NCBI GenBank assembly: GCA_012519985.1
Contig: JAAYPC010000120.1
Coordinates: 1-64,000, forward strand
Length of the DNA stretch: 64,000 nt
Direction of reading: 5' to 3'
Origin: Fibrobacter sp.
GTDB taxonomy: Bacteria; Fibrobacterota; Chitinivibrionia; Chitinivibrionales; Chitinispirillaceae
A program made the translations under genes and the position numbers. Positions 17,955 to 26,183 of this stretch are shown piece after piece. Positions within the stretch are counted from its first letter, which is position 1, and every line of letters starts with the position of its first letter. The notes beneath the pieces are model-generated. The model did not search any database, had not been told where the DNA came from, and worked only from the letters and a program-made list of their open reading frames with translations.

Positions 17955-18116
17955 TATAGCTTCATTCGGGCTTTCCGATAACCCCTTTTTGAGCCATAAC
18001 CGATTATCCTGTAATGAATTAATTGACCTCACCATTATAGTGTAATATAATGTAGAAGAAATTTATTTAATATCCAATTCTCCAGGCTTTCGGATTTCCA
18101 AAGGTTTGCCTCTATA

Positions 18117-19616
18117 ATGCAAGCAATGGCAAAGATTCCTGAACGTTTTATCAGAGTATTATTATTAGCCTCAGTGTGCCTGGCAGGATATCTGTTAGCC
18201 TATAAAATTGTCAATGTTCCTGCACAACTGGAAATAGTAGTAGTCTTTGCAGCAGTTACATTTTTCCCGATCTTACGATTTCCTAAAGTTGGATTGTATC
18301 TGCTCTTTATTATTATGCCCCTGGTGCCTTTTTTTCGCCGCCTGTATTACCTTCATTATGCCAGACCCGCAGCAGACCCTCTTATAGTAGTTGGTGATAT
18401 TTTGATAGCAGTGATTACAGGTGGTCTTTATTTCGAGTTTATAAAACAAAAAGATGAACAGAAGAATGGTTCAAAAATAAATCGCTGGATCTTTTTCTAT
18501 TTTTTTTATCTGCTTTTACGGGTCTTTTTCTTAAATAGCTTACCTCTTGCAGAAGCATTAATGAAATACAGGTTCTATGGACCGACTGTCTTATTGTTTT
18601 TTGCCGGAATATTGTTTGGTAAAGACATTATTCTTCTGAAAAATATCTGGTACATCACCATTTTTTCCGGGATAATTGCTGCACTATATGGTGTTAAGCA
18701 GTTAATTATGGGGTATTTTGAATTCGAGAAACTCTGGTTTTCATCTATTTCTTTCACCACGCTTTTTATCAAAGGAATTGCCAGACCCTTTTCTTTTTTC
18801 CAGTCACCGGCGGCATTTGCAGATTTTATGCTTCTTGCTATGACCGGTGTCATCATCATAATCAACTCTACAAAAAAGTTTTCAAACAGATATCTGTTAA
18901 TTTTTATTCCTTTGTTTGTTTATGCTCTGCTCATCACATCGGTCCGATCAAATTGGATTGGTGCGCTTGTCATCCTGTTTTTATGGATATTTTTATCCAG
19001 TATTAATAATTTGCGATTGCGTTTTGGATTTATACTGTTTCTTGCTGCGTTATTTATATCATTACAGTTTGTAGAATCTTATCTGAACGATAAAAATGAA
19101 ATTCAGAACATTTCAACAGTTGTCAGTGGAAAAACTAATAATGAATACTTTGATCTTCTGGTAAAACAGCGAGCAGGAGCTTTATCAAATCCCTTCGACG
19201 AACACTCATTATTATCCAGATTGGCATTATGGAAATTTTTGCTGACAAGCTCTTTTGACCCTATTTTGGCTGTTTGGGGAAGAGGATTGGGAGTATTAAG
19301 TGCTGATTCACTTTATTTTACTTATCTGGCAGAGTTCGGTTATCCGGGCATGATATTTATAATAGTATTATCAATCGTATTGATTATGAAAGGCTTTTAC
19401 GTTTTGGACAACAGCAAGGATTCATCAGTAATTGCCATTGCCAAAGGTGTGACGATTATGAATGTTGCATTTGGAATAATTAATATTACCGGCACTCATA
19501 TTCATGGCTTTCCAGGAGATGTTTATTTCTGGTTCTGGAATGGTGTACTTATACATTTTTATAATGTTCTGAAAAATAAAAATCGTGATGTAAATGAAAA
19601 TACTATTGACTCTTGA
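18117..19616 (+). CDS. O-antigen polymerase/ligase-like membrane protein
   Basis: Integral membrane protein of 499 aa with about 11-12 hydrophobic helices and a large periplasmic loop around residues 325-400. It has the Wzy/WaaL family pattern: VRSNWIGALVILFLW, then RLALWKFLLTSSFDPILAVWGRGLG and the helix containing YLAEFGYPG. Such proteins polymerise or ligate O-antigen-type glycans at the periplasmic face. It overlaps the following glycosyltransferase gene by 23 bp, giving a three-gene polysaccharide unit. Polymerase or ligase cannot be decided by sight. Confidence 0.8.
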   Translation: MQAMAKIPERFIRVLLLASVCLAGYLLAYKIVNVPAQLEIVVVFAAVTFFPILRFPKVGLYLLFIIMPLVPFFRRLYYLHYARPAADPLIVVGDILIAVITGGLYFEFIKQKDEQKNGSKINRWIFFYFFYLLLRVFFLNSLPLAEALMKYRFYGPTVLLFFAGILFGKDIILLKNIWYITIFSGIIAALYGVKQLIMGYFEFEKLWFSSISFTTLFIKGIARPFSFFQSPAAFADFMLLAMTGVIIIINSTKKFSNRYLLIFIPLFVYALLITSVRSNWIGALVILFLWIFLSSINNLRLRFGFILFLAALFISLQFVESYLNDKNEIQNISTVVSGKTNNEYFDLLVKQRAGALSNPFDEHSLLSRLALWKFLLTSSFDPILAVWGRGLGVLSADSLYFTYLAEFGYPGMIFIIVLSIVLIMKGFYVLDNSKDSSVIAIAKGVTIMNVAFGIINITGTHIHGFPGDVYFWFWNGVLIHFYNVLKNKNRDVNENTIDS

Positions 19617-20655
19617 TTTTTTTCCTGAACAGGGTGGAATACAAAGATATCTGTTCAATTTGGTTAAATACAGTTATGATAAATCAGATCTTGTTCTGGT
19701 TGGCTCTTCAACTAAAACAGATAAAAAACCGACTGGATTACCCTGCGCAGTAGAATATTTTTCCAATCGATTTTCAAAAAAGAATAAAAAAGCAGCCCTT
19801 TTAAATTTGTTTGCTGCATTACTGATAAGCCTGATAAAATTCAAAAAGAACACCATAGTTGAAGCAGGTAACATCTATGCTGCAATTCCGGTTTTCCTGA
19901 TTTCATTGTTTTTGCCAGTCAAATACAGCGTATACTGTCATGGTAAAGAAATTATGCCTCTTGGTAAAAAGAGCTGGCAGGCATTTCTGTTCAGGTGCAT
20001 ATTAAAACGGGCCCAAAAGATCTCTTATATATCCAAACACACTGTTTCTTTTCTTTTGGCCTTAAATGTTGATCACAAACTGTGTTATCTGCCACCCAAA
20101 ATTGAAAATTCACTGCTTGCGGATATCAGTAATAAAAACCTGCACGATCCTATACATTTATTATCTGTAGGTAGATTGCAGCAGCACAAAGGACACGATT
20201 TTCTGCTGGATTTGATGACTGAACTACCTGTGAATAGAAAATGGAAACTAACAATAGTCGGATCAGGACCGCAATATCCTTTTTTAAAAGAAAGAATTGC
20301 AAATTACTCTCTGGAAGAAATGGTAAATTTAACCGACTCGATATCCGATAAATCGCTTCTGGAACTCTATGAAAGTGCCGACATATTTCTGTTTCCCTCC
20401 AGAGAAACTAAAGATAGCACCGAAGGTTTTGGAATCGTTCTTATAGAAGCAATGGCCCAGGGAGTAGCCATTGTGGCATCACAGGTCGGCGGGATTGCAG
20501 AAGTCCTGGATAATGGTAATTGTGGCCTTTTGGTTCCTCCTGATCAAAAACAACCTTGGATTGATGCTATAACAATGCTGATATCTGACCAGAAATTACG
20601 TACAAGACTGATCCAAAATGCCAGAGAAAGAGTTGAAGAACAGTATGTCTGGTAA
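19594..20655 (+). CDS. GT4-family glycosyltransferase
   Basis: Cytoplasmic sugar transferase of 353 aa with the GT-B fold. The N-terminal LTLDFFPEQGGIQRYL is the acceptor-side glycine loop, LLSVGRLQQHKGHDFL opens the donor domain, and the E-x7-E region reads STEGFGIVLIEAMAQG. The start lies inside the end of the polymerase gene and the stop overlaps the next transferase. It likely builds the repeat unit handled by the neighbouring polymerase; the sugar is unknown. Confidence 0.87.
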   Translation: MKILLTLDFFPEQGGIQRYLFNLVKYSYDKSDLVLVGSSTKTDKKPTGLPCAVEYFSNRFSKKNKKAALLNLFAALLISLIKFKKNTIVEAGNIYAAIPVFLISLFLPVKYSVYCHGKEIMPLGKKSWQAFLFRCILKRAQKISYISKHTVSFLLALNVDHKLCYLPPKIENSLLADISNKNLHDPIHLLSVGRLQQHKGHDFLLDLMTELPVNRKWKLTIVGSGPQYPFLKERIANYSLEEMVNLTDSISDKSLLELYESADIFLFPSRETKDSTEGFGIVLIEAMAQGVAIVASQVGGIAEVLDNGNCGLLVPPDQKQPWIDAITMLISDQKLRTRLIQNARERVEEQYVW

Positions 20656-21823
20656 AGAGCGAATCAAGATTTTATTTGTAACCCACTGGGCTCAAAGACT
20701 GGGAGGAGCAGAATTATCCTTACTGGATATAATGAAAGAGGCCTGTAAAAAAGCAGACATTTATCTGGTGACTTCAGAAGATGGAAAACTGGTGGAATCT
20801 GCAAAAAGTATGGGTATAAATTGCACAATTATTCCCTGTAAAAAAGAAATCGAAAACATACGGCGTGACAAGATGATTCTTGCTTTATTAAGAAACATCA
20901 GAATTCTTTTCTTCTATTTCCATTATGTCTATAAGTTTTACAGGCATATTACCTGTTTAAAACCGGATATTATACATGCAAACATACCCAAATCGCATAT
21001 TGCTCTCTGTTTGTCATCATGGTTATACAAGGATTGCACCTGTATATTTCACCTAAGAGAAATATTTAAAAAGCCGTCTTTTTCATCTGTTTTGTATCGA
21101 TTATTATTGCCGCGAAAAAATTTTATGGTTATTGCGATATCGGATGCAGTTAAAAGAAACCTCCCTGCCAGGATTAAAAAAAATACTGAGGTTCTTTATA
21201 ATGGAATAAGAATACCTGAGCAGGTCCCTCAAAAAAAGGTACAGAAGAAAGTAGCATTTCTTTATCTTGGAAGAATCGTTCCGTGGAAAGGTTGTCATTT
21301 GCTGATTGATGCCTTTAATCTGCTTTATCAGAAAGCGGGAGATCTCTGTGGTACACTTGATCTGGTCGGCGATACTCTTTACTGGGATCAGTCATACAGG
21401 GAAAGTTTGGCGGATAAGATTAACAAGTTAAACCTTGCAGAAAAAATCAGGCTCATGCCTCATACTTCAAATCCTCTGCAGGTGTTTTACTCCCATGATA
21501 TCCTATGCATGGCTTCTGACAACGAACCATTTGGAAGGGTTGCAATCGAGGCTATGAGCTGTGGGTTGCCAGTAATAAGTTTTGAATCCGGTGGTATTTG
21601 TGAAATTATTAAGCATGGAATTTCGGGGCTTTTGGTCGAGCAGAATAATATCGGTGCTTTTGCTGATGCAATGGAGATATTTATTCACAATCATAATATG
21701 ATTGAGTCCATGGGAAAATCCGGTTATTGCATCGTTAAGAATAATTTTGACAGAGAGAGGAATATTCCCAGAATAATCGATGAAATGATAAGTTCTATTA
21801 GAGTAAACCTGGAAAGAATCTGA
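20645..21823 (+). CDS. GT4-family glycosyltransferase
   Basis: Second GT-B transferase, 392 aa. ILFVTHWAQRLGGAELSLLDI marks the N-terminal domain, AFLYLGRIVPWKGCHLLIDAF the donor domain, and NEPFGRVAIEAMSCGLPVISF the E-x7-E motif. ATG 20645 overlaps the previous stop by 11 bp; an in-frame ATG at 20618 would overlap by 38. Its 3' end runs 26 bp into the convergent gene at 21798. Part of the same polysaccharide unit. Confidence 0.87.
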   Translation: MSGKERIKILFVTHWAQRLGGAELSLLDIMKEACKKADIYLVTSEDGKLVESAKSMGINCTIIPCKKEIENIRRDKMILALLRNIRILFFYFHYVYKFYRHITCLKPDIIHANIPKSHIALCLSSWLYKDCTCIFHLREIFKKPSFSSVLYRLLLPRKNFMVIAISDAVKRNLPARIKKNTEVLYNGIRIPEQVPQKKVQKKVAFLYLGRIVPWKGCHLLIDAFNLLYQKAGDLCGTLDLVGDTLYWDQSYRESLADKINKLNLAEKIRLMPHTSNPLQVFYSHDILCMASDNEPFGRVAIEAMSCGLPVISFESGGICEIIKHGISGLLVEQNNIGAFADAMEIFIHNHNMIESMGKSGYCIVKNNFDRERNIPRIIDEMISSIRVNLERI

Positions 21824-22472
21824 ATACCAAATAAACTGCTGTGCCAATAATTGATGCTAACACTACTGCCAGGAGGAGAATTTTTTTATAATTTCTCCAA
21901 GTTTTCTTTTCAGTTTGTAGAACTGTGCAGGAGGTTGTTGAATCGTGGTCTTCTCTGCATGGCTTTTGATGATGGGCGGCTATTTCACTGAGAACATGGA
22001 GTGACATAGCAATGGTTTCCTGCGAGATTATATCTTCCTGCTGAACATCCGAAAAATGATTATCAGCAGTTTTATTTAGCTGCACATTCTGAACCGATTC
22101 CTGTACTAAAGGTTTGTTTACCTGTAATTCTTCAGCAGCAATCATAATGGTTTCTGGTGGGAAATCCTCTCCCTGGTCTGAAACATTTACTTCAAAACTG
22201 GTCTGAGTCTCATCATGAGAACTTGCTGCAGGAAGCAATTGTTCATCATAATTCTGTACTGTATATGAGGGTTTTTTAAATGCTTCGTAAATGGATATCC
22301 ATTTACCAGAAACAAGAACATCACCGGCTTCCAGGTGTTGAATAAAAGAGCGCTCTTTCTGCACTTTTTCATTCAACGGTATCCATTGGCCTCTTACATC
22401 CAACACATACCCATTCTCTATTAAGGATTCGAAGTCTTTGATACTCTGTTTATCTATTATTCCAGTCTTCAT
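21798..22472 (-). CDS. Hypothetical tail-anchored membrane protein
   Basis: Protein of 224 aa, not recognised. The N-terminal 75 residues contain two similar short segments, NGYVLDVRGQWIPLNE and AGDVLVSGKWISIYEA, a repeated module of about 30 residues. A long Gln/Glu/Ser-rich low-complexity stretch follows, then a single C-terminal membrane helix (about 198-220) ending four residues later. It would therefore be a cytosolic protein anchored by its tail. It lies 14 bp downstream of the TPR gene and probably shares its transcript. Confidence 0.6.
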   Translation of the reverse strand: MKTGIIDKQSIKDFESLIENGYVLDVRGQWIPLNEKVQKERSFIQHLEAGDVLVSGKWISIYEAFKKPSYTVQNYDEQLLPAASSHDETQTSFEVNVSDQGEDFPPETIMIAAEELQVNKPLVQESVQNVQLNKTADNHFSDVQQEDIISQETIAMSLHVLSEIAAHHQKPCREDHDSTTSCTVLQTEKKTWRNYKKILLLAVVLASIIGTAVYLVFRFFPGLL

Positions 22473-22486
22473 AATATTCTGAAAAA

Positions 22487-23248
22487 TTAAAAGAAGTTAA
22501 GACTATCCGGATCCACCAGAAATATACCTTTTACAGGTTTCTGCTTAGGCTTGGAGGGAAGTTTGTTTATGGGTTTAACCTTAGAAACCGGGATCTGTTC
22601 CGAATCAGAGTTATTTTTCATTTGAGATACACTCTGATTGTTGATCTCTAAGACAACTGGTTTTTGAGAAATTGGTGGCGGTTGTAGTTTCATTTTGGAG
22701 AGTTGGTGACCAGTGGGCTTCAGAGCAGGATTCAAGCGAAAGAAGATTTCATATTCAGCCCGGGCTTGCTCATAGAGTCCCTTTTTCTTGTACAGATCGG
22801 AAGATAACTCGAAAGGGATTATATCATCCTTACTGTTAATTTTCAGTTCAGTCAAAACCTTGAGCGCTTCATCGTCATCGCCGATATAAACTTTTGACAA
22901 GGCTGTAAGAGCAAGCTTGATCCGGTTCTGCTCTGCTTTATATCTGGAATAGAAATAGTATGATGCAGAGGCTGACAACAGCATGGAAAAAACCGCAAGA
23001 ACAAGAGCGATAACTGCGACAGGATTTGCTGATCTTGATGATTTCTTAAACTCTTTAATCAGACCATTTGCTTTGATCTTCTGAATCTGCACCGCAGCAT
23101 AGCCGCATTCATTGGAATCGGGGAATTCTCTGATTAATATTTCGTAATACTTAATTGCTTCATCGATGCGCTTATCAATATAATGAAGCCTGTAAGCAGT
23201 TTCATAAATTTCCAGTGGAGAATTTTCAATCGATTGCTGATCTGCCAT
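22487..23248 (-). CDS. TPR-type membrane protein
   Basis: Protein of 253 aa. The N-terminal segment YETAYRLHYIDKRIDEAIKY with the following 20 residues looks like a TPR helix pair. One membrane helix spans about 75-97, and a second TPR-like pair lies near 125-160 (YKKKGLYEQARAEYEIFFRLNP). The C-terminus is Pro/Lys-rich and disordered. A scaffold between membrane and cytosol or periplasm is plausible. Gaps to its neighbours are 21 and 14 bp, suggesting an operon. Confidence 0.65.
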   Translation of the reverse strand: MADQQSIENSPLEIYETAYRLHYIDKRIDEAIKYYEILIREFPDSNECGYAAVQIQKIKANGLIKEFKKSSRSANPVAVIALVLAVFSMLLSASASYYFYSRYKAEQNRIKLALTALSKVYIGDDDEALKVLTELKINSKDDIIPFELSSDLYKKKGLYEQARAEYEIFFRLNPALKPTGHQLSKMKLQPPPISQKPVVLEINNQSVSQMKNNSDSEQIPVSKVKPINKLPSKPKQKPVKGIFLVDPDSLNFF

Positions 23249-23269
23249 GATTTACTCCCAGATTTGTGG

Positions 23270-23599
23270 TCAATAACCTCTTTTAGTGTTTTTTAAAAGC
23301 GCCTTTATCTGTTTATTGGTCATGGTTTTACCGGAAGTATCAGCAGGTGCATATCGATTACAGATAAACTTTTCATCACCGCCAAAAGAAACAACACCAG
23401 AAGCACCACCAGAGCGTTTCGCCTTGAATTCAGAGCAGTTTTGTTTCATCTTGCAATTAAAACAGGAACCATCCTTGTTGTTTCTCAGATGAGAATAGCC
23501 TTTCTTTTCCAGCATTTCATCTCTTTTATTAATCTCTTCGGCAGAAGCAAGGCTTCTGTTTTTGGCTACAAACCTTTCATGATCATACGAAAAACTCAT
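23270..23599 (-). CDS. Small cysteine-motif protein
   Basis: Protein of 109 aa with four cysteines: C-x2-C-x5-C in CFNCKMKQNC around residues 46-55 and a fourth in FICNRYAP near residue 80. This spacing suits a Zn or Fe-S site. The N-terminal half is charged and helical (EEINKRDEMLEKKGY). No named family was recognised. It is 98 bp downstream of the GIY-YIG gene and 21 bp upstream of the TPR gene. Confidence 0.65.
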   Translation of the reverse strand: MSFSYDHERFVAKNRSLASAEEINKRDEMLEKKGYSHLRNNKDGSCFNCKMKQNCSEFKAKRSGGASGVVSFGGDEKFICNRYAPADTSGKTMTNKQIKALLKNTKRGY

Positions 23600-23697
23600 G
23601 ATTCATCCTTTGTGCAAGTGAGCAGACAGAAGCTTTAGATTATGTATGCTTAAAATAATCAAAACCATTGAGAAATCTAAAACGAATTACGTTTTTT

Positions 23698-25110
23698 CTA
23701 ATTATTTAGTCTTAGATTCCAGTAAAATTTTATGGACTCGAGTATTTCAGAACCATCTCTGGTCTCATTTATCGGAACCATAAGCAATTGCTCCTTATTT
23801 CTATGAATCCAGTTACAGGCTAAACTCATTTCTACAGGGTCGGATGATTCTGTTGATTTTATATCCAGATTGAAAAAATCCTCCAGTTCAGCATTCAATT
23901 TTTCTGAATGTTTCAGATCAATCGATTTGATTTTAATTCTTTTGTTTCTGCAGAACCAGAATGTCATCAATAAATCAGTTCGGGTATGGGACATAACAAT
24001 TACACAATCCTCAATTTTAGCTATAGGATCTTTTCCTTGAGAGAGGTCTTTTTTAGAGTTGAGTTGTGGAGAGTGCTTCAGAACTAAACGGTGTTCAAAT
24101 AGCAGTGCCTCTAATTCAGATGCACACTGGTGTGTAATTAGAGAATGAGAATATTCCTGCAGATATTGAAGTTTGGCAGAGTTGGTGTTATTGTCTCTGA
24201 AAAAACTTATTATCTTGCGCTTGAGATTATCCGTTTTTCCGATATAAAGAAATTTACCGTTTTTATCTTTAAAGCCAAATACACCCCTGTCAGATGGAAG
24301 ATCGCAGATCTGATCATAGGAAAATTCCTTTCCAGAAATTAAGGACTTTCTGCTTTCCTTTAATAAATCATCCATATCTTCCCGGGAATAAATACCTCTT
24401 TCCAACAAAATCCGGACAAGCTCTCTGATACACTCTGCAAATACCTGGCTTTGTCTAAAAGCATTCTGGTCATTGCAGGTCTTCCCAAATAAGGCTTTAT
24501 AGCAGCAGTTCAGGTTTTCGGGATCATCTATTTCAATGCCTGCACATTGAAATAATTCACACATGTGAATGGAATCATCGGTTAAACTTACACCCAGAGC
24601 AGCAACTGTAGATTTCAGCAGATTATGATGAGAGGCACAAAGGTATACAGGAACTGTCAATCTCAGGTGACTCACAGCATCGAGCAGGTTCTGCTGCCAT
24701 CCGGAAGCGGAAAAAGGATGATCATAGATCGACCTGAGTTCTTTCCTCCCTATTGTTTGTAAAAAATCATCATCTACAGTCCATTCGCCATAGAGGTGCT
24801 GTGGTTCAGGGAAAATTTTCCAGAGAGAAACATAATGGATATACCGGTTTTTCGTTCCAGTATCACCAATGATAAATGTAGCGGTTAATGGTAATTGTTC
24901 GAGAGATTTACAGGAAGAGGAGTTGTCTTTTATATGCCACCGCCCGTCATCATCCATATAAACCCTTTTGTTCTTAGAAAGAATGGAACTTATGGTAAGA
25001 TGGGCAAAAGAGGATTGAGTGTCCTTGAATTTGAGAAACTCTTTAGCAAGCTCCAGCGAAGAAACCCCATCAGGATGTTGTTCAAGATGTTTGATTATTT
25101 GCTCCAGCAT
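23698..25110 (-). CDS. GIY-YIG nuclease-domain protein with degenerate DnaQ-like domain
   Basis: Protein of 470 aa. Residues 1-62 look like a winged helix. Residues about 78-240 follow the layout of a DnaQ-type 3'-5' exonuclease, but the active-site positions do not fit: IGDTGTKN replaces DxETTG, and ASHHNLLKS replaces the HN-x-FD motif. Residues 274-352 form a GIY-YIG domain (GVFGF...LYIGKTDNLKRKI, with SELEALLFEH carrying the expected Glu). This is the architecture of the DnaQ-UvrC/Cho-like fusion proteins, with the exonuclease part apparently inactive. DNA repair or DNA-end processing is inferred. Confidence 0.72.
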   Translation of the reverse strand: MLEQIIKHLEQHPDGVSSLELAKEFLKFKDTQSSFAHLTISSILSKNKRVYMDDDGRWHIKDNSSSCKSLEQLPLTATFIIGDTGTKNRYIHYVSLWKIFPEPQHLYGEWTVDDDFLQTIGRKELRSIYDHPFSASGWQQNLLDAVSHLRLTVPVYLCASHHNLLKSTVAALGVSLTDDSIHMCELFQCAGIEIDDPENLNCCYKALFGKTCNDQNAFRQSQVFAECIRELVRILLERGIYSREDMDDLLKESRKSLISGKEFSYDQICDLPSDRGVFGFKDKNGKFLYIGKTDNLKRKIISFFRDNNTNSAKLQYLQEYSHSLITHQCASELEALLFEHRLVLKHSPQLNSKKDLSQGKDPIAKIEDCVIVMSHTRTDLLMTFWFCRNKRIKIKSIDLKHSEKLNAELEDFFNLDIKSTESSDPVEMSLACNWIHRNKEQLLMVPINETRDGSEILESIKFYWNLRLNN

Positions 25111-25782
25111 GCAGATTTCTCCCTCAATCTTTGTTAAATCTAATCCAGTGCATACCCAATAAAGTGCGGCTCCGTGATTAAAATATCTGGAAATTTTCTA
25201 CAACCTAAAGTGGGCCTTCGCCCCTTTTTTAAAGGCTACTATGCAATTAATCCCCAAAGAATCAGCCGAATCAGGTATAAATTACTTGGTGCACAGATTT
25301 TTTTGCAGCTAATTTTTCTCAACCCGGATATTGTTAAGTCTCATGATAAGGAAAATAAAACCGGAATTTTATAGTGACTTCTGGCCGGTATTATATGGGT
25401 CAAGTATAAAAGTGAGTGTATAAAACAAAGAAGTCATGGAGTGTAAGGCAGCTCTTTTCTGATACATGACACGCGTAACATTACATTTAGTACCGTTATG
25501 AGGTACACCCGGCAGGTGTTGCATAATGAAACTGTCAGGTGTTATCTTGATAGAAACGAGAACAGCCGTCATCCGGATGAAAATTTTTTTGATTTTTCTT
25601 ATTACAAACTGACATTTTTTATTTTTTTTCCTTGCGGAAAGATTTTTAATTGTTTATTTTATAAACGTCAATCTTTAGCACCTCTCCTCACACACCATCA
25701 ATATTTCTCAGTTGTTAGGAAGATCTTTCTGCGAAAACTTGTTTTTTAACTTAACATTACTATGAGAGGAGTAAGCGTCGTT
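25111..25782. other. Gene-poor region of about 670 bp
   Basis: Very AT-rich with long T runs. No convincing coding sequence. A small hairpin GGGC-CTTC-GCCC (25212-25223), flanked by AAAG/CTTT and followed by T residues, could terminate a plus-strand transcript, though no gene precedes it. A weak 8-bp inverted repeat TGACTTCT/AGAAGTCA lies at 25375-25436. The right end must hold the promoter of the double-HTH gene. Confidence 0.5.
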
Positions 25783-26085
25783 ATGGCAAGAATTTCCAAA
25801 GCTCAACTGTTAAAACTGCAAAAGAAATTTAAAACAGATGCAGCAATCGGCGAGCAGTTCGGAATCACAAGGCAGGCTGTTCATCAGCTTCGTAAAAAGT
25901 ATGGGATTGAATCCTCATTGGCTAAAAATCCTGAACGCAATGCTGAAATCGTAAGACTTTATGATAACGGGACTTCTGGTACAGCATTGGCAAAAAAATA
26001 CAAACTTTCCATTTCTCAGACCTATCGTATCATTAACGAAGCTAAGAAAGTAGTGAAAAAATCTGCCAAAAAGAAAAAGAAATAA
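25783..26085 (+). CDS. Double helix-turn-helix DNA-binding protein with lysine tail
   Basis: Protein of 100 aa. Two consecutive helix-turn-helix units are visible: AAIGEQFGITRQAVHQLRKKYG (first half) and TALAKKYKLSISQTYRIINEAKK (second half), both of the resolvase/Trp-repressor-like HTH kind. The last 15 residues are almost all Lys/Ala/Val, like a histone-H1 tail. ATG 25783 is taken because AGAGGAG lies about 12 nt upstream and the MARISK start fits; an upstream ATG at 25762 overlaps that site. A strong terminator follows. Likely a monocistronic DNA-binding or nucleoid protein. Confidence 0.72.
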   Translation: MARISKAQLLKLQKKFKTDAAIGEQFGITRQAVHQLRKKYGIESSLAKNPERNAEIVRLYDNGTSGTALAKKYKLSISQTYRIINEAKKVVKKSAKKKKK

Positions 26086-26107
26086 CTTTCGACAATGGCA
26101 CCGTTTT

Positions 26108-26150
26108 AAAGGATTCATGGTAACCACCATGAATCCTTTTTTTATTTTTG
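26108..26150 (+). terminator. Strong intrinsic terminator
   Basis: Perfect stem AAAGGATTCATGGT / ACCATGAATCCTTT built from 26108-26121 and 26126-26139, with loop AACC, running into TTTTTTTATTTTT. It lies 22 bp after the double-HTH gene. Confidence 0.9.
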
Positions 26151-26183
26151 CTTAATAACTGTTGCAAGCTGTAGTTTTATACA

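Noticed and set aside
25174-25749. Short plus-strand ORFs in the 25.1-25.8 kb gap
   Set aside because: No ribosome site, Phe/Lys-rich low-complexity translations and no match to a known pattern.
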